DNA from: Fimenecus sp045531435
GTDB lineage: Bacteria > Bacillota > Clostridia > Oscillospirales > Acutalibacteraceae
DNA: 32,476 nt
Direction of reading: 5' to 3'
Assembly (NCBI GenBank): GCA_045531435.1
Contig: JAZSDZ010000115.1
Coordinates: 1 to 32,476 of the forward strand
The translations under genes and the position numbers were made by a program. The notes below the pieces were generated by a model. The model had not been told where the DNA came from and made no database searches. It was given only the letters and a program-made list of their open reading frames with translations. Position 1 is the first letter of the stretch, and each line of letters begins with the position of its first letter. Shown in pieces: positions 8,054-14,544 of this stretch.

Positions 8054-8920
8054 TCATAAATCTGTTATATTTCCGTAAATCTGCACGATTTCGAGATTTT
8101 CACTCTCTAAAAAATCCTTTGGAGTAATTATTTTACCACTTTCAGGTGCAATATCCACGCCACAAGTCATATATGCAAACCACACAAGATGTGCGCACTG
8201 GGTCGTGACAGGCTTTTTGTCGGGATTTCTGCCCGAAAAAACACCACCGAAAAGAGAATAATAAAGTCCCTTCAGGTTTTCTTCAGCATAATCACCAGCC
8301 TGATTTCTCACATCTTCACTTACATTTTTCGGTCTTAAGACCGCCACTAATGGATATTTTGTCCACGACCCCACATAACAATTGTTGGATTTTTCACCAA
8401 CCATCACAGCCTGTACGCCCTTGCCTTTCTCTGCATCTGTAATAATTGTTGCGTGACCGTGACGCCAACCCAAGGAATGAATACTCAAGGTAATGATAAT
8501 ATCACCATTCTGCAAGTCGGCAAACTCGGGATTATATATTTTTTTGCCGTTGGTATCAACAATTTGCTCGTGACAAGCAAAAACACCTTTTCTGTAACAA
8601 TAATACTCTTTGTCCTGTAAATAATAATCTCTGTATTCGTTGATTTTATCAAGTCTGCCATCACTTAAAAGCGCATTAACAGCAGGTTTTCCGAGCCCTG
8701 ATTGACGAAAGATTTCTTCATAATCACTTTCAGTCAACTGAATACTATTTTCAATTTTTTCTGTAATCTCAGTCCACTTTGCATCGTCACCAACAGCGTC
8801 TTTATATGCCCATTTATCAGTGATTTCACTAAGCAGAAAATCTGTGCTGAAAAACACAATTAACACAGCCAGAACAATAGTTACCACACGACATATTTTA
8901 TAAAAAATTCTATTTTTCAC
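8054..8920 (-). CDS. Membrane-anchored permuted NlpC/P60 (YiiX/LRAT-like) peptidase-fold protein
   Basis: A 288-residue protein from a GTG at 8920, chosen because AGGAG lies seven bases upstream; an apparent longer frame to 8977 reads through the promoter. Residues 5-27 form one membrane span with few positive charges outside, so the rest should be outside the cell. The catalytic arrangement is circularly permuted relative to classic NlpC/P60. QNGDIIIT (137-144) and the histidine in WRHGHATIIT (152-161) come first. The cysteine in TTQCAHLVW (Cys242) comes about 90 residues later. This order is typical of the YiiX/YaeF/LRAT-like group, whose members act as amidases, thioesterases or acyltransferases. 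Cell-wall peptide or lipid substrates are both possible. It is transcribed alone, between its own promoter and terminator. Confidence 0.7.
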   Translation of the reverse strand: MKNRIFYKICRVVTIVLAVLIVFFSTDFLLSEITDKWAYKDAVGDDAKWTEITEKIENSIQLTESDYEEIFRQSGLGKPAVNALLSDGRLDKINEYRDYYLQDKEYYCYRKGVFACHEQIVDTNGKKIYNPEFADLQNGDIIITLSIHSLGWRHGHATIITDAEKGKGVQAVMVGEKSNNCYVGSWTKYPLVAVLRPKNVSEDVRNQAGDYAEENLKGLYYSLFGGVFSGRNPDKKPVTTQCAHLVWFAYMTCGVDIAPESGKIITPKDFLESENLEIVQIYGNITDL

Positions 8921-8948
8921 AAGTTTTCTCCTGATATTTGTTACTGTT

Positions 8949-8977
8949 ATTTTACCACAATTCACATTCATTTTCAA
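8949..8977 (-). promoter_or_regulatory. Promoter of the NlpC/P60-like gene
   Basis: TTGAAA (8977-8972), a 17-base spacer and TAAAAT (8954-8949) on the minus strand, about 30 bases before the GTG start. Its presence argues against starting the gene at the upstream TTG, which is itself the -35 box. Confidence 0.65.
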
Positions 8978-9034
8978 TCTTTGTAATAAAAGCAGGGCTA
9001 AAGGGAAACATATCTGTGATTGGAAGTGATTATT

Positions 9035-9478
9035 ATGTCCACAACAAATAATGAATACAGCAAAATGGCCGATGAAGCATCTCCACCTTCACCAAAGCTT
9101 AAAAATTGTATTAAGGCATTCCTTTTTGGTGGAAGCATCTGTGCCTTTGGGGAGTTTCTCAACTGGGGTTTTGAAAAACTTAACTTTTCAGAGGATGCTG
9201 TTAAAGCATTGACACCATCTGTACTGATTGTCATTGCATCAATCCTTACGGGAATAGGAGTTTTTGACAAAATCGCCAAACACGCAGGCGCAGGTACAAT
9301 AGTACCCATTACAGGGTTCGCGAATTCTGTTGTGTCGCCTGCCCTTGAATTCAAATCGGAAGGAATTATTATGGGTACAGGTGCAAACATTTTCAAAATT
9401 GCTGGTCCTGTGATTGCTTACGGCACATTTGCCGCAGTGATTTACGGGGTAATATGTTATATTTTTCAGTTGTATTAA
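9035..9478 (+). CDS. spoVAC: Stage V sporulation protein AC
   Basis: A 147-residue integral membrane protein that matches SpoVAC along its length. It has the hydrophilic N-terminus (EYSKMADEASPPSPKLKNC), the FLFGGSICAFGE membrane span, the HAGAGTIVPITGFANSVVSPALEFKSEG core, and GTGANIFKIAGPVIAYG near the end. SpoVAC is the mechanosensitive-channel-like component that moves Ca-dipicolinate into and out of the forespore. The ATG at 9035 follows GGAAGTGA, one base from the GGAGGTGA consensus, five bases away. Usually spoVAC is followed by spoVAD and spoVAE; here it stands alone and is followed by a terminator and a convergent gene. A sigma-G promoter is expected; CATATCTG at 9009-9016 is a possible -10 but not convincing. 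Confidence 0.88.
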   Translation: MSTTNNEYSKMADEASPPSPKLKNCIKAFLFGGSICAFGEFLNWGFEKLNFSEDAVKALTPSVLIVIASILTGIGVFDKIAKHAGAGTIVPITGFANSVVSPALEFKSEGIIMGTGANIFKIAGPVIAYGTFAAVIYGVICYIFQLY

Positions 9479-9505
9479 AAAAGACAGGCTTAAAACCTGT
9501 CTTTT
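9479..9505. terminator. Bidirectional terminator between spoVAC and the GH28 gene
   Basis: AAAAGACAGG (9479-9488) pairs perfectly with CCTGTCTTTT (9496-9505) across a seven-base loop. A-rich and T-rich flanks let it work on both strands, and the two genes converge on it. Confidence 0.8.
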
Positions 9506-9508
9506 ATC

Positions 9509-10840
9509 TTATTGTGCATCTGTGCCTGTAAATCTGATTAATTCAAGATTTGGTGCATTTTCTGCATCAACTGCCTTGTTGTAATCATCACAAAGATTAC
9601 CCCATTGAACTGAGGATTTTTCTATAAGCACATTTTTCGCATTTCTTATAAAGAAACCACTATTCTTGTACTTTTCAACACCATACTGAAGACAGGGTCT
9701 TAAATCATAAAGACCACAGCCCCACTTTGATGTTTTCGTCATTGTAACACTTACATTTTCAAAGGTTACATCTTCAATCATATTTTCCTCTGTACCGTGA
9801 ATAAGCACTCCGTTTTCACCTTTACAAGTAATATTACGGAAACGAATATTTTTAATTTTACCCGACTTTGTATTTTCATCACGGTTAAATGTTGTAATTA
9901 CAATTGGCTCTGCTGTACCCCACCAATCAGGGCAAAAACGACGAGTTTCGATAATACAGTTTGAATATGTAACATTTTCCACATTTCCACCGTCACGAAT
10001 CTGAATAGAAAGGCCACGATTGCTTCGTGAAATAATGCAATTATCAACAATAACATTACGGAAATCGCCAACACCTTCTGTGCCGATTTTAATAGCAGCA
10101 GATGTTGAAATGAGCGTACAATTTGCTATAATAATATTCTCACAAGGACCGTATTCAGCATTACCCTTTGATGTTTTAAGACAGATACAGTCGTCAGCAC
10201 ATTCAACATGACAGCCCAGAATTCTCACATTTGTACAATGGTCAGGGTCGATACCATCCGAATTTGCCACATCCAAATCATTTAAAATTCTGATTTGAGA
10301 AATAAGCACATCGTCACAACCTGCAGGATGAAGTGTCCAGAAAGGAGCATCAACGATTGTCACATCCTTAAATGTGATATTGTTACTCTTTTCAATATAA
10401 ATTACTGTCGGACGAGGATAAAAATTACCTGTTACATAATATTTATCTTTTCTTTCAACAAATGCGTGACCATTAGCGTCAATTGTACCCTCACCTGAAA
10501 TTGTGCATCCGTCAGCCTCATAACCATAAATGAAAACAAAAGATGGTTTTCCTGTTACAGGGTTGCCGATAAGGGCAGTTTTTGGGTCATTTATCATATT
10601 ACAAGGACGGATATATCCATCAATATTGTCAGTTGCCTTAAGACGAGAACCCTTTTGAAGGTGCAATTCAACATTTTTCTTCATGCAAATTGAATTCGAA
10701 AAATATGTTTTTCCACTGGTAAGCACAACTGTACCACCGCCGTTTTCTTCTGCCTTATCAATAGCAGACTGAATAGCCTTACAGTCGTTATTCACGCCGT
10801 TACCAAGTGCACCAAAATCTTCAGGATAAAAATAGAGCAT
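9509..10840 (-). CDS. Glycoside hydrolase family 28 (polygalacturonase-like) protein
   Basis: A 443-residue right-handed beta-helix enzyme. It starts with the pectate-lyase-superfamily segment (FYPEDFGALGNGVNNDCKAI) and has GH28 motifs NSDGIDPD at 193-200 and ADDC at 215-218, which supply the catalytic aspartates. The third motif, GHG in classic polygalacturonases, is replaced by STSAAIKIG (245-253). The RIK motif reads RGLSIQIRDGG (275-285). This variant is typical of a GH28 branch whose substrate may not be plain polygalacturonan. No signal peptide is visible, so it probably acts on imported oligosaccharides in the cytoplasm. The ATG at 10840 has GGAGGT upstream; the frame extends another 21 codons but those translate the tRNA-Thr gene. 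It fits the uronate genes uxaC and uxuA nearby. Confidence 0.85.
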   Translation of the reverse strand: MLYFYPEDFGALGNGVNNDCKAIQSAIDKAEENGGGTVVLTSGKTYFSNSICMKKNVELHLQKGSRLKATDNIDGYIRPCNMINDPKTALIGNPVTGKPSFVFIYGYEADGCTISGEGTIDANGHAFVERKDKYYVTGNFYPRPTVIYIEKSNNITFKDVTIVDAPFWTLHPAGCDDVLISQIRILNDLDVANSDGIDPDHCTNVRILGCHVECADDCICLKTSKGNAEYGPCENIIIANCTLISTSAAIKIGTEGVGDFRNVIVDNCIISRSNRGLSIQIRDGGNVENVTYSNCIIETRRFCPDWWGTAEPIVITTFNRDENTKSGKIKNIRFRNITCKGENGVLIHGTEENMIEDVTFENVSVTMTKTSKWGCGLYDLRPCLQYGVEKYKNSGFFIRNAKNVLIEKSSVQWGNLCDDYNKAVDAENAPNLELIRFTGTDAQ

Positions 10841-10843
10841 ACT

Positions 10844-10855
10844 GTGGACCTCCAC
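10844..10855 (-). promoter_or_regulatory. Palindromic ribosome-binding site of the GH28 gene
   Basis: GTGGAGGTCCAC is a perfect 12-base palindrome containing the GGAGG ribosome site, three bases before the GH28 ATG. A GTGG/CCAC stem would hide the site in its loop. Regulation by it is inference. Confidence 0.4.
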
Positions 10856-10864
10856 ATAAAAAAT

Positions 10865-10940
10865 TGGAGCTGGAAACGTGACTCGAACACGCGACCTGCT
10901 CATTACGAATGAGCTGCTCTACCAACTGAGCTATTCCAGC
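10865..10940 (-). tRNA. tRNA-Thr (anticodon CGT)
   Basis: The minus strand folds into a complete cloverleaf: acceptor GCTGGAA/TTCCAGC, D-stem GCTC/GAGC, anticodon stem GCTCA/TGAGC with loop TTCGTAA (anticodon CGT, reading ACG), T-stem GCGTG/CACGT around TTCGAGT, discriminator T and an encoded CCA. A strong promoter lies just upstream. The GH28 start codon is only 25 bases after its 3' end, so the mRNA may be released by tRNA processing. Confidence 0.95.
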
Positions 10941-10961
10941 AAATATTAATTTGTAAGGCAT

Positions 10962-10990
10962 ATTATATTCCAACATATAAAATTTTTCAA
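10962..10990 (-). promoter_or_regulatory. Promoter for tRNA-Thr (and probably GH28)
   Basis: TTGAAA (10990-10985), a 17-base spacer, and a perfect TATAAT (10967-10962) on the minus strand, 21 bases before the tRNA 5' end. No terminator separates the tRNA from the GH28 gene. Confidence 0.75.
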
Positions 10991-10998
10991 GTATTTTA

Positions 10999-11027
10999 AT
11001 GCAATTAGAATTAAAGTGTGATACAAT
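10999..11027 (+). promoter_or_regulatory. Promoter for the SDR gene
   Basis: An extended -10, TGATACAAT, ends at 11027. The -35 (ATGCAA at 10999-11004, 17-base spacing) is weak. The start site would be about 25 bases before the ATG. Confidence 0.5.
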
Positions 11028-11057
11028 GTAAAAGCAGTCCGAAAGGAGCGATATTTT

Positions 11058-11786
11058 ATGAGTAATAAAGTTGCATTCGTTACAGGTGGAGCAAAAGGAA
11101 TTGGCGAAGCTATTGTAAAAAGACTTTTAAATGACGGATATAAAGTTGCATTCACCTATAATAATTCAGAAGAAAAAGCTTTGAGTCTTTGTACCGATTC
11201 AGGTGTTAATTGTAAAGCATACAAACTTGATATTACAGACAGTAATGCTGTGAAAACCGTTGTTGATGATGTTGAAAAGGATTTTGGTGAAATCGCAATT
11301 CTCGTCAATAATGCTGGTGTTGCTGAACAAACACTTTTCACTGATATAACCGACGAAATGTGGCACAGAATGATTGAAACAAATCTTTCTGGTGCATTTT
11401 ATTGCAGTCGTGCTGTACTTAAATATATGATTAACAGAAAATCAGGAAAAATCATCAATATTTCTTCAATATGGGGCGAAACAGGAGGCTCTTGTGAAGT
11501 GCATTATTCTGCATCAAAATCAGGACTCATCGGTATGACAAAAGCTCTTGCAAAGGAGGTTGGACTTTCCGGGATTACAGTTAACTCTGTTTCACCAGGC
11601 GTTATTCTAACTGATATGACAAGTCACTTTGACCAGGATACAATGAATGCTCTTAAAGAGGATACTCCACTTTACAGAATCGGCACTCCCGAGGATGTTG
11701 CCGGTGCAGTTTCATTTTTAGCGTCAAAAGATGCTGATTATATCACAGGACAGAATATTTCAGTCAATGGTGGAATGAATATATAA
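11058..11786 (+). CDS. SDR-family reductase, FabG-like; probably the YmfI-type EF-P 5-aminopentanone reductase
   Basis: A 242-residue classical short-chain dehydrogenase. It shows the nucleotide-binding motif TGGAKGIG (9-16), NNAG (84-87), and the catalytic Ser137, Tyr150 and Lys154, ending with the FabG-like TGQNISVNGGM tail. The active-site stretch ISSIWGETGGSCEVHYSASK resembles the YmfI group of Firmicutes, which in B. subtilis reduces the 5-aminopentanone modification on elongation factor P. That assignment is from recalled motif similarity, and a general 3-oxoacyl-ACP reductase remains possible. It does not look like the SDR-type fructuronate reductase (UxuB) despite the uronate neighbours. 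AAGGAG lies nine bases before the ATG. The gene is monocistronic, ending at a bidirectional hairpin. Confidence 0.8.
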   Translation: MSNKVAFVTGGAKGIGEAIVKRLLNDGYKVAFTYNNSEEKALSLCTDSGVNCKAYKLDITDSNAVKTVVDDVEKDFGEIAILVNNAGVAEQTLFTDITDEMWHRMIETNLSGAFYCSRAVLKYMINRKSGKIINISSIWGETGGSCEVHYSASKSGLIGMTKALAKEVGLSGITVNSVSPGVILTDMTSHFDQDTMNALKEDTPLYRIGTPEDVAGAVSFLASKDADYITGQNISVNGGMNI

Positions 11787-11815
11787 TTCGCAATTAAATT
11801 CTATAAAAATGATAG

Positions 11816-11845
11816 GGCGGGGTCAAGACCCCGCCGTTGTTGTTT
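11816..11845. terminator. Bidirectional terminator between the SDR gene and uxaC
   Basis: GGCGGGGTC (11816-11824) and GACCCCGCC (11827-11835) form a perfect GC-rich stem, followed by GTTGTTGTTT on the plus strand and CTATCATTTTT on the minus strand. The same 20-base unit, inverted and with one change, recurs at 28824-28843. Confidence 0.75.
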
Positions 11846-11860
11846 AATTTGACATTGATT

Positions 11861-13261
11861 TTATATTCGAAAATAATTTTTAGCGTTGTTAAATGAGATA
11901 TCTTCAACAACCTTTGAAAGGAATTCTGTATCGTTTGGATACTTTCCTTCTTCTACCAAATCACCGATAATTTCGCAGAGAATTCTTCTGAAATATTCGT
12001 GACGAGGATATGAAAGGAAACTACGGGAGTCAGTAACCATACCAACAAACTTACCGAGCACACCAAGGTTTGCAAGAGTTTTCATCTGTTCTCTCATTCC
12101 GTCGTAATTGTCATTGAACCACCAAGCAGAACCGAACTGAATCTTTGACTGTGCCTCACTACTCTGGAAATTACCGAGCATTGTACCAAGTACATAATTG
12201 TCCTTTGGATTAAGTGTAAAGAGAATTGTTTTTGGCAATTTGCCCTTTACATCAAGGGAGTCAAGGTATCTTGAAAGGCCATAAGCCAACTGATGATCGT
12301 GAACAGAATCAAAGCCTGTGTCAGCACCGATTGACTTAAACATTCTTGCATTATTATTTCTCATAGCACCAAAATGAAGCTCCATTGCCCAGCCGAGTTC
12401 TGCGTATTTCTCACCGAAGAACTGTAAAAGTGCTGTTCTGTATTGGTCGAGTTCCTTTTGTGTGAACTTTTCACCGTCAAGTGCTTTTGTGAAAATTGCT
12501 TCCAATTCGTCATCTGTTGCAGATTCAAAAGGACAGTATTCAAGTGCATGGTCACTTGCACGACATCCCATCTGGTCAAAGAATGCAATTCTCTTTTCGA
12601 GAGCTGTCAAAAGGTCAGCAAATGACTTGATTTCCATTTCAGCAGCCTTTTCCATAGCAACAATCCATTCTCTGAATGCAGGCGTATCAATAAGGAAGGA
12701 TTTGTCAGGACGGAATGCAGGAATAACCTTGCACTTAAAGGACTTATCTTCAGCCAATAATTTGTGATATTCAAGAGTATCTGCAGCATCATCTGTTGTG
12801 CAGACACAAGCGACATTTGACCTTTCAATAAGTGAACGAGGAGTAAAGCCACCTGCACTAATCTGCTCATTACACTTTTCCCAAATCATATCTGCAGTTT
12901 TTGGACTTAACGGCTCGTAAATGCCAAAATATCTCTGCAATTCAAGATGTGTCCAATGATAAAGAGGATTACCGATACAATAAGGCAGACTTTCAGCCCA
13001 TTTCATGAACTTTTCATAGTCAGATGCACCACCTGTGATATATTTTTCTTCTACACCACAGCCACGCATAGCACGCCATTTATAGTGGTCACCGCCAAGC
13101 CAGACCTTTGTAATATTCTCAAAAGGTTTGTCCTCATAAATTTCCTTTGGTGAGAGATGGCAATGCCAGTCAAAAATTGGTGTATCCTTTGCACCATTTT
13201 CAAAAATTACTTTCGCAGTTTCGGTTGAAAGTAAAAAATCTTTATCCATAAATGCTTTCAT
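11861..13261 (-). CDS. uxaC: Glucuronate (uronate) isomerase
   Basis: A 466-residue member of the uronate isomerase family (amidohydrolase superfamily), which converts D-glucuronate to D-fructuronate and D-galacturonate to D-tagaturonate in the cytoplasm. The N-terminus carries the metal-binding FDWHCHLSP (HxH at 33-35) and PFENITKVWLGGDHYKWRAMR. Later family blocks include FTPRSLIE, VCTTDDAADTL, the MELHFGAMRNNNA strand, and the C-terminal GMVTDSRSFLSYPRHEYFRRILC. Length is normal. The ATG at 13261 has AAAGGTGA four bases upstream; the frame extends to 13306 without another ribosome site. It feeds the pathway that uses uxuA at the left edge and would take uronates released by the GH28 enzyme. 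Promoter and terminator are its own. Confidence 0.95.
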   Translation of the reverse strand: MKAFMDKDFLLSTETAKVIFENGAKDTPIFDWHCHLSPKEIYEDKPFENITKVWLGGDHYKWRAMRGCGVEEKYITGGASDYEKFMKWAESLPYCIGNPLYHWTHLELQRYFGIYEPLSPKTADMIWEKCNEQISAGGFTPRSLIERSNVACVCTTDDAADTLEYHKLLAEDKSFKCKVIPAFRPDKSFLIDTPAFREWIVAMEKAAEMEIKSFADLLTALEKRIAFFDQMGCRASDHALEYCPFESATDDELEAIFTKALDGEKFTQKELDQYRTALLQFFGEKYAELGWAMELHFGAMRNNNARMFKSIGADTGFDSVHDHQLAYGLSRYLDSLDVKGKLPKTILFTLNPKDNYVLGTMLGNFQSSEAQSKIQFGSAWWFNDNYDGMREQMKTLANLGVLGKFVGMVTDSRSFLSYPRHEYFRRILCEIIGDLVEEGKYPNDTEFLSKVVEDISFNNAKNYFRI

Positions 13262-13292
13262 AAAATCACCTTTAAAAATCAAGATTATAGTT

Positions 13293-13301
13293 ATTGTATC
13301 A
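13293..13301 (-). promoter_or_regulatory. Extended -10 of the uxaC promoter
   Basis: TGATACAAT on the minus strand, about 32 bases before the uxaC ATG. No good -35 box is seen at 17 bases, so an activator or the extended -10 alone may serve. Confidence 0.5.
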
Positions 13302-13331
13302 TACAAAAAGGAAAAATAACAGTATTTTTTA

Positions 13332-13360
13332 TTGTTTTAATTGTACTGTTATGATAAAAT
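13332..13360 (+). promoter_or_regulatory. Promoter for the dus gene
   Basis: TTGTTT (13332-13337), a 17-base spacer and TAAAAT (13355-13360) with extended TG (TGATAAAAT), 30 bases before the TTG start. Confidence 0.55.
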
Positions 13361-13390
13361 TATTATATCATATTTTTTCGAGGTATTGTT

Positions 13391-14356
13391 TTGAAAATCG
13401 GTAATGTTGAGATAAACGGAAAAGCAGTTTTAGCCCCTATGGCAGGTGTTGCTGACCGTGCTTTTCGTGAATTATGTGTAGGATATGGCGCTGCTTATGT
13501 TGTCAGCGAAATGATAAGTTCAAAAGGTGTTTCAATGGGTGACAGAAAGTCAAAGGATTTGATGTTTTTATCCCCTGATGAACGCCCTGCTGCCGTGCAG
13601 ATTTTCGGCAACGACCCCCTTATTATGGCAGAAAGTGTTGAAGCTGTCATGCAAGTAAACCCACAGATTATTGATATAAATATGGGTTGCCCTGCACCGA
13701 AGATTGCAGGTAATGGTGGTGGTGCATCACTTGCAAAGAATCCTGAACTGGCAGAACAGATAGTTAAGGAAGTTGTAAAGGCTTCACCTGTTCCCGTAAC
13801 AGTAAAAATCCGTGCAGGTTGGGATGAAAATTCAATAAATGCAGTTGAAATGGCACAAAGAGCAGAAAATGCAGGTGCATCTGCAATTACAATTCACGGC
13901 AGAACAAGACAGCAGATGTATTCGCCTCCTGTCAACAGAAGTATTATTGCAGAAGTGAAAAAGGCTATTTCGATTCCTGTTATCGGTAACGGTGATATTA
14001 TTGACGGACTCTCAGCTGCAAGTATGTTTGAAGACACAAACTGCGATTTGATTATGGTCGGTCGTGGTGCTTTAGGTTGCCCTTGGGTATTCTCTCAAAT
14101 CAACGCATATCTTGACCACGAAAGAATAGTCCCTCATCCACCTGTCAGTGAGCGAATGAGGGTTATGATTAAGCATATTGAGAAAATCTGCGAGTACAAA
14201 GGTGACTATGTGGGTATGCGAGAAGCAAGAAAACACGCAGGCTGGTACACAAAAGGACTCCACGGTGCTGCAAAATACCGTCAGGAATTAGGAACTATCG
14301 AAACAATGGAACAATTACAGGAAATCTCATATAAAATATGTGTGGAAAATCAATAA
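13391..14356 (+). CDS. dusB: tRNA dihydrouridine synthase (DusB type)
   Basis: A 321-residue FMN-dependent TIM-barrel enzyme that reduces uridine to dihydrouridine in tRNA D-loops. It begins with the family signature LAPMAGVADRAFRELC (14-29). It has the active-site stretch IDINMGCPAPKIAGNGGGA with catalytic Cys100, then VKIRAGWD, AITIHGRTRQQMYSP and PVIGNGDI, and the VGRGALGCPWVF phosphate-binding block. Length and motifs match the DusB branch common in Firmicutes. The start is a TTG at 13391, supported by GAGG seven bases upstream. It is monocistronic, followed by a MITE-like repeat and a terminator shared with the convergent metallophosphoesterase operon. Confidence 0.92.
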   Translation: MKIGNVEINGKAVLAPMAGVADRAFRELCVGYGAAYVVSEMISSKGVSMGDRKSKDLMFLSPDERPAAVQIFGNDPLIMAESVEAVMQVNPQIIDINMGCPAPKIAGNGGGASLAKNPELAEQIVKEVVKASPVPVTVKIRAGWDENSINAVEMAQRAENAGASAITIHGRTRQQMYSPPVNRSIIAEVKKAISIPVIGNGDIIDGLSAASMFEDTNCDLIMVGRGALGCPWVFSQINAYLDHERIVPHPPVSERMRVMIKHIEKICEYKGDYVGMREARKHAGWYTKGLHGAAKYRQELGTIETMEQLQEISYKICVENQ

Positions 14357-14374
14357 AAGTGCAAAGTGAATTTG

Positions 14375-14462
14375 TGTCATTCTTAGCATAACGAAGAATC
14401 TATCTAAAATTTAAATACTAAACCAACAGAGATTCTTCGTCATTTCATTCCTCAGAATGACA
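14375..14462. repeat. 88-bp palindromic MITE-like element
   Basis: The element starts TGTCATTCTTAGCAT and ends with the inverse AGAATGACA. Each half also carries CGAAGAATCT (left, 14392-14401) or its complement AGATTCTTCG (right). The two halves form an imperfect long hairpin. The sequence TGTCATTCTGAG...GAAGAATCT is a dispersed intergenic repeat I have seen in many bacterial genomes. A diverged second copy is at 29382-29469. Confidence 0.7.
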
Positions 14463-14488
14463 TTGAATTTAACACTACATATTAAAAT

Positions 14489-14530
14489 ACTCCGTAAAAA
14501 GAGGACTATCCCCTTTTTACGGAGTTTCAT
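14489..14530. terminator. Strong bidirectional terminator between dus and the metallophosphoesterase operon
   Basis: A 16-base stem with one mismatch, from ACTCCGTAAAAAGAGG (14489-14504) to CCCCTTTTTACGGAGT (14510-14525), with a five-base loop and T-rich sequence on both sides. The two flanking genes converge on it. Confidence 0.85.
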
Positions 14531-14544
14531 TTTGCATTTTGCGC

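Noticed and set aside
7821..8057. A 78-codon open frame on the minus strand
   Set aside because: It starts inside the end of the NlpC-like gene, reads through that gene's terminator and a GC-rich hairpin region, and has no ribosome site.
8998..9396. A 132-codon minus-strand frame opposite spoVAC
   Set aside because: spoVAC on the plus strand matches its family from end to end; the antisense frame matches nothing and lacks start signals.
10841..10903. N-terminal extension of the GH28 protein
   Set aside because: These 21 codons are the tRNA-Thr gene and its spacer read in frame; the ATG at 10840 has a proper ribosome site.
11058..11786. The SDR gene as an SDR-type fructuronate reductase (UxuB) of the uronate pathway
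   Set aside because: Its size and active-site stretch fit FabG/YmfI-type reductases, and it is on the other strand from uxaC and separately controlled.
12443..12870. Open frames on both strands within uxaC
   Set aside because: Shadows of uxaC, which is intact and unambiguous.
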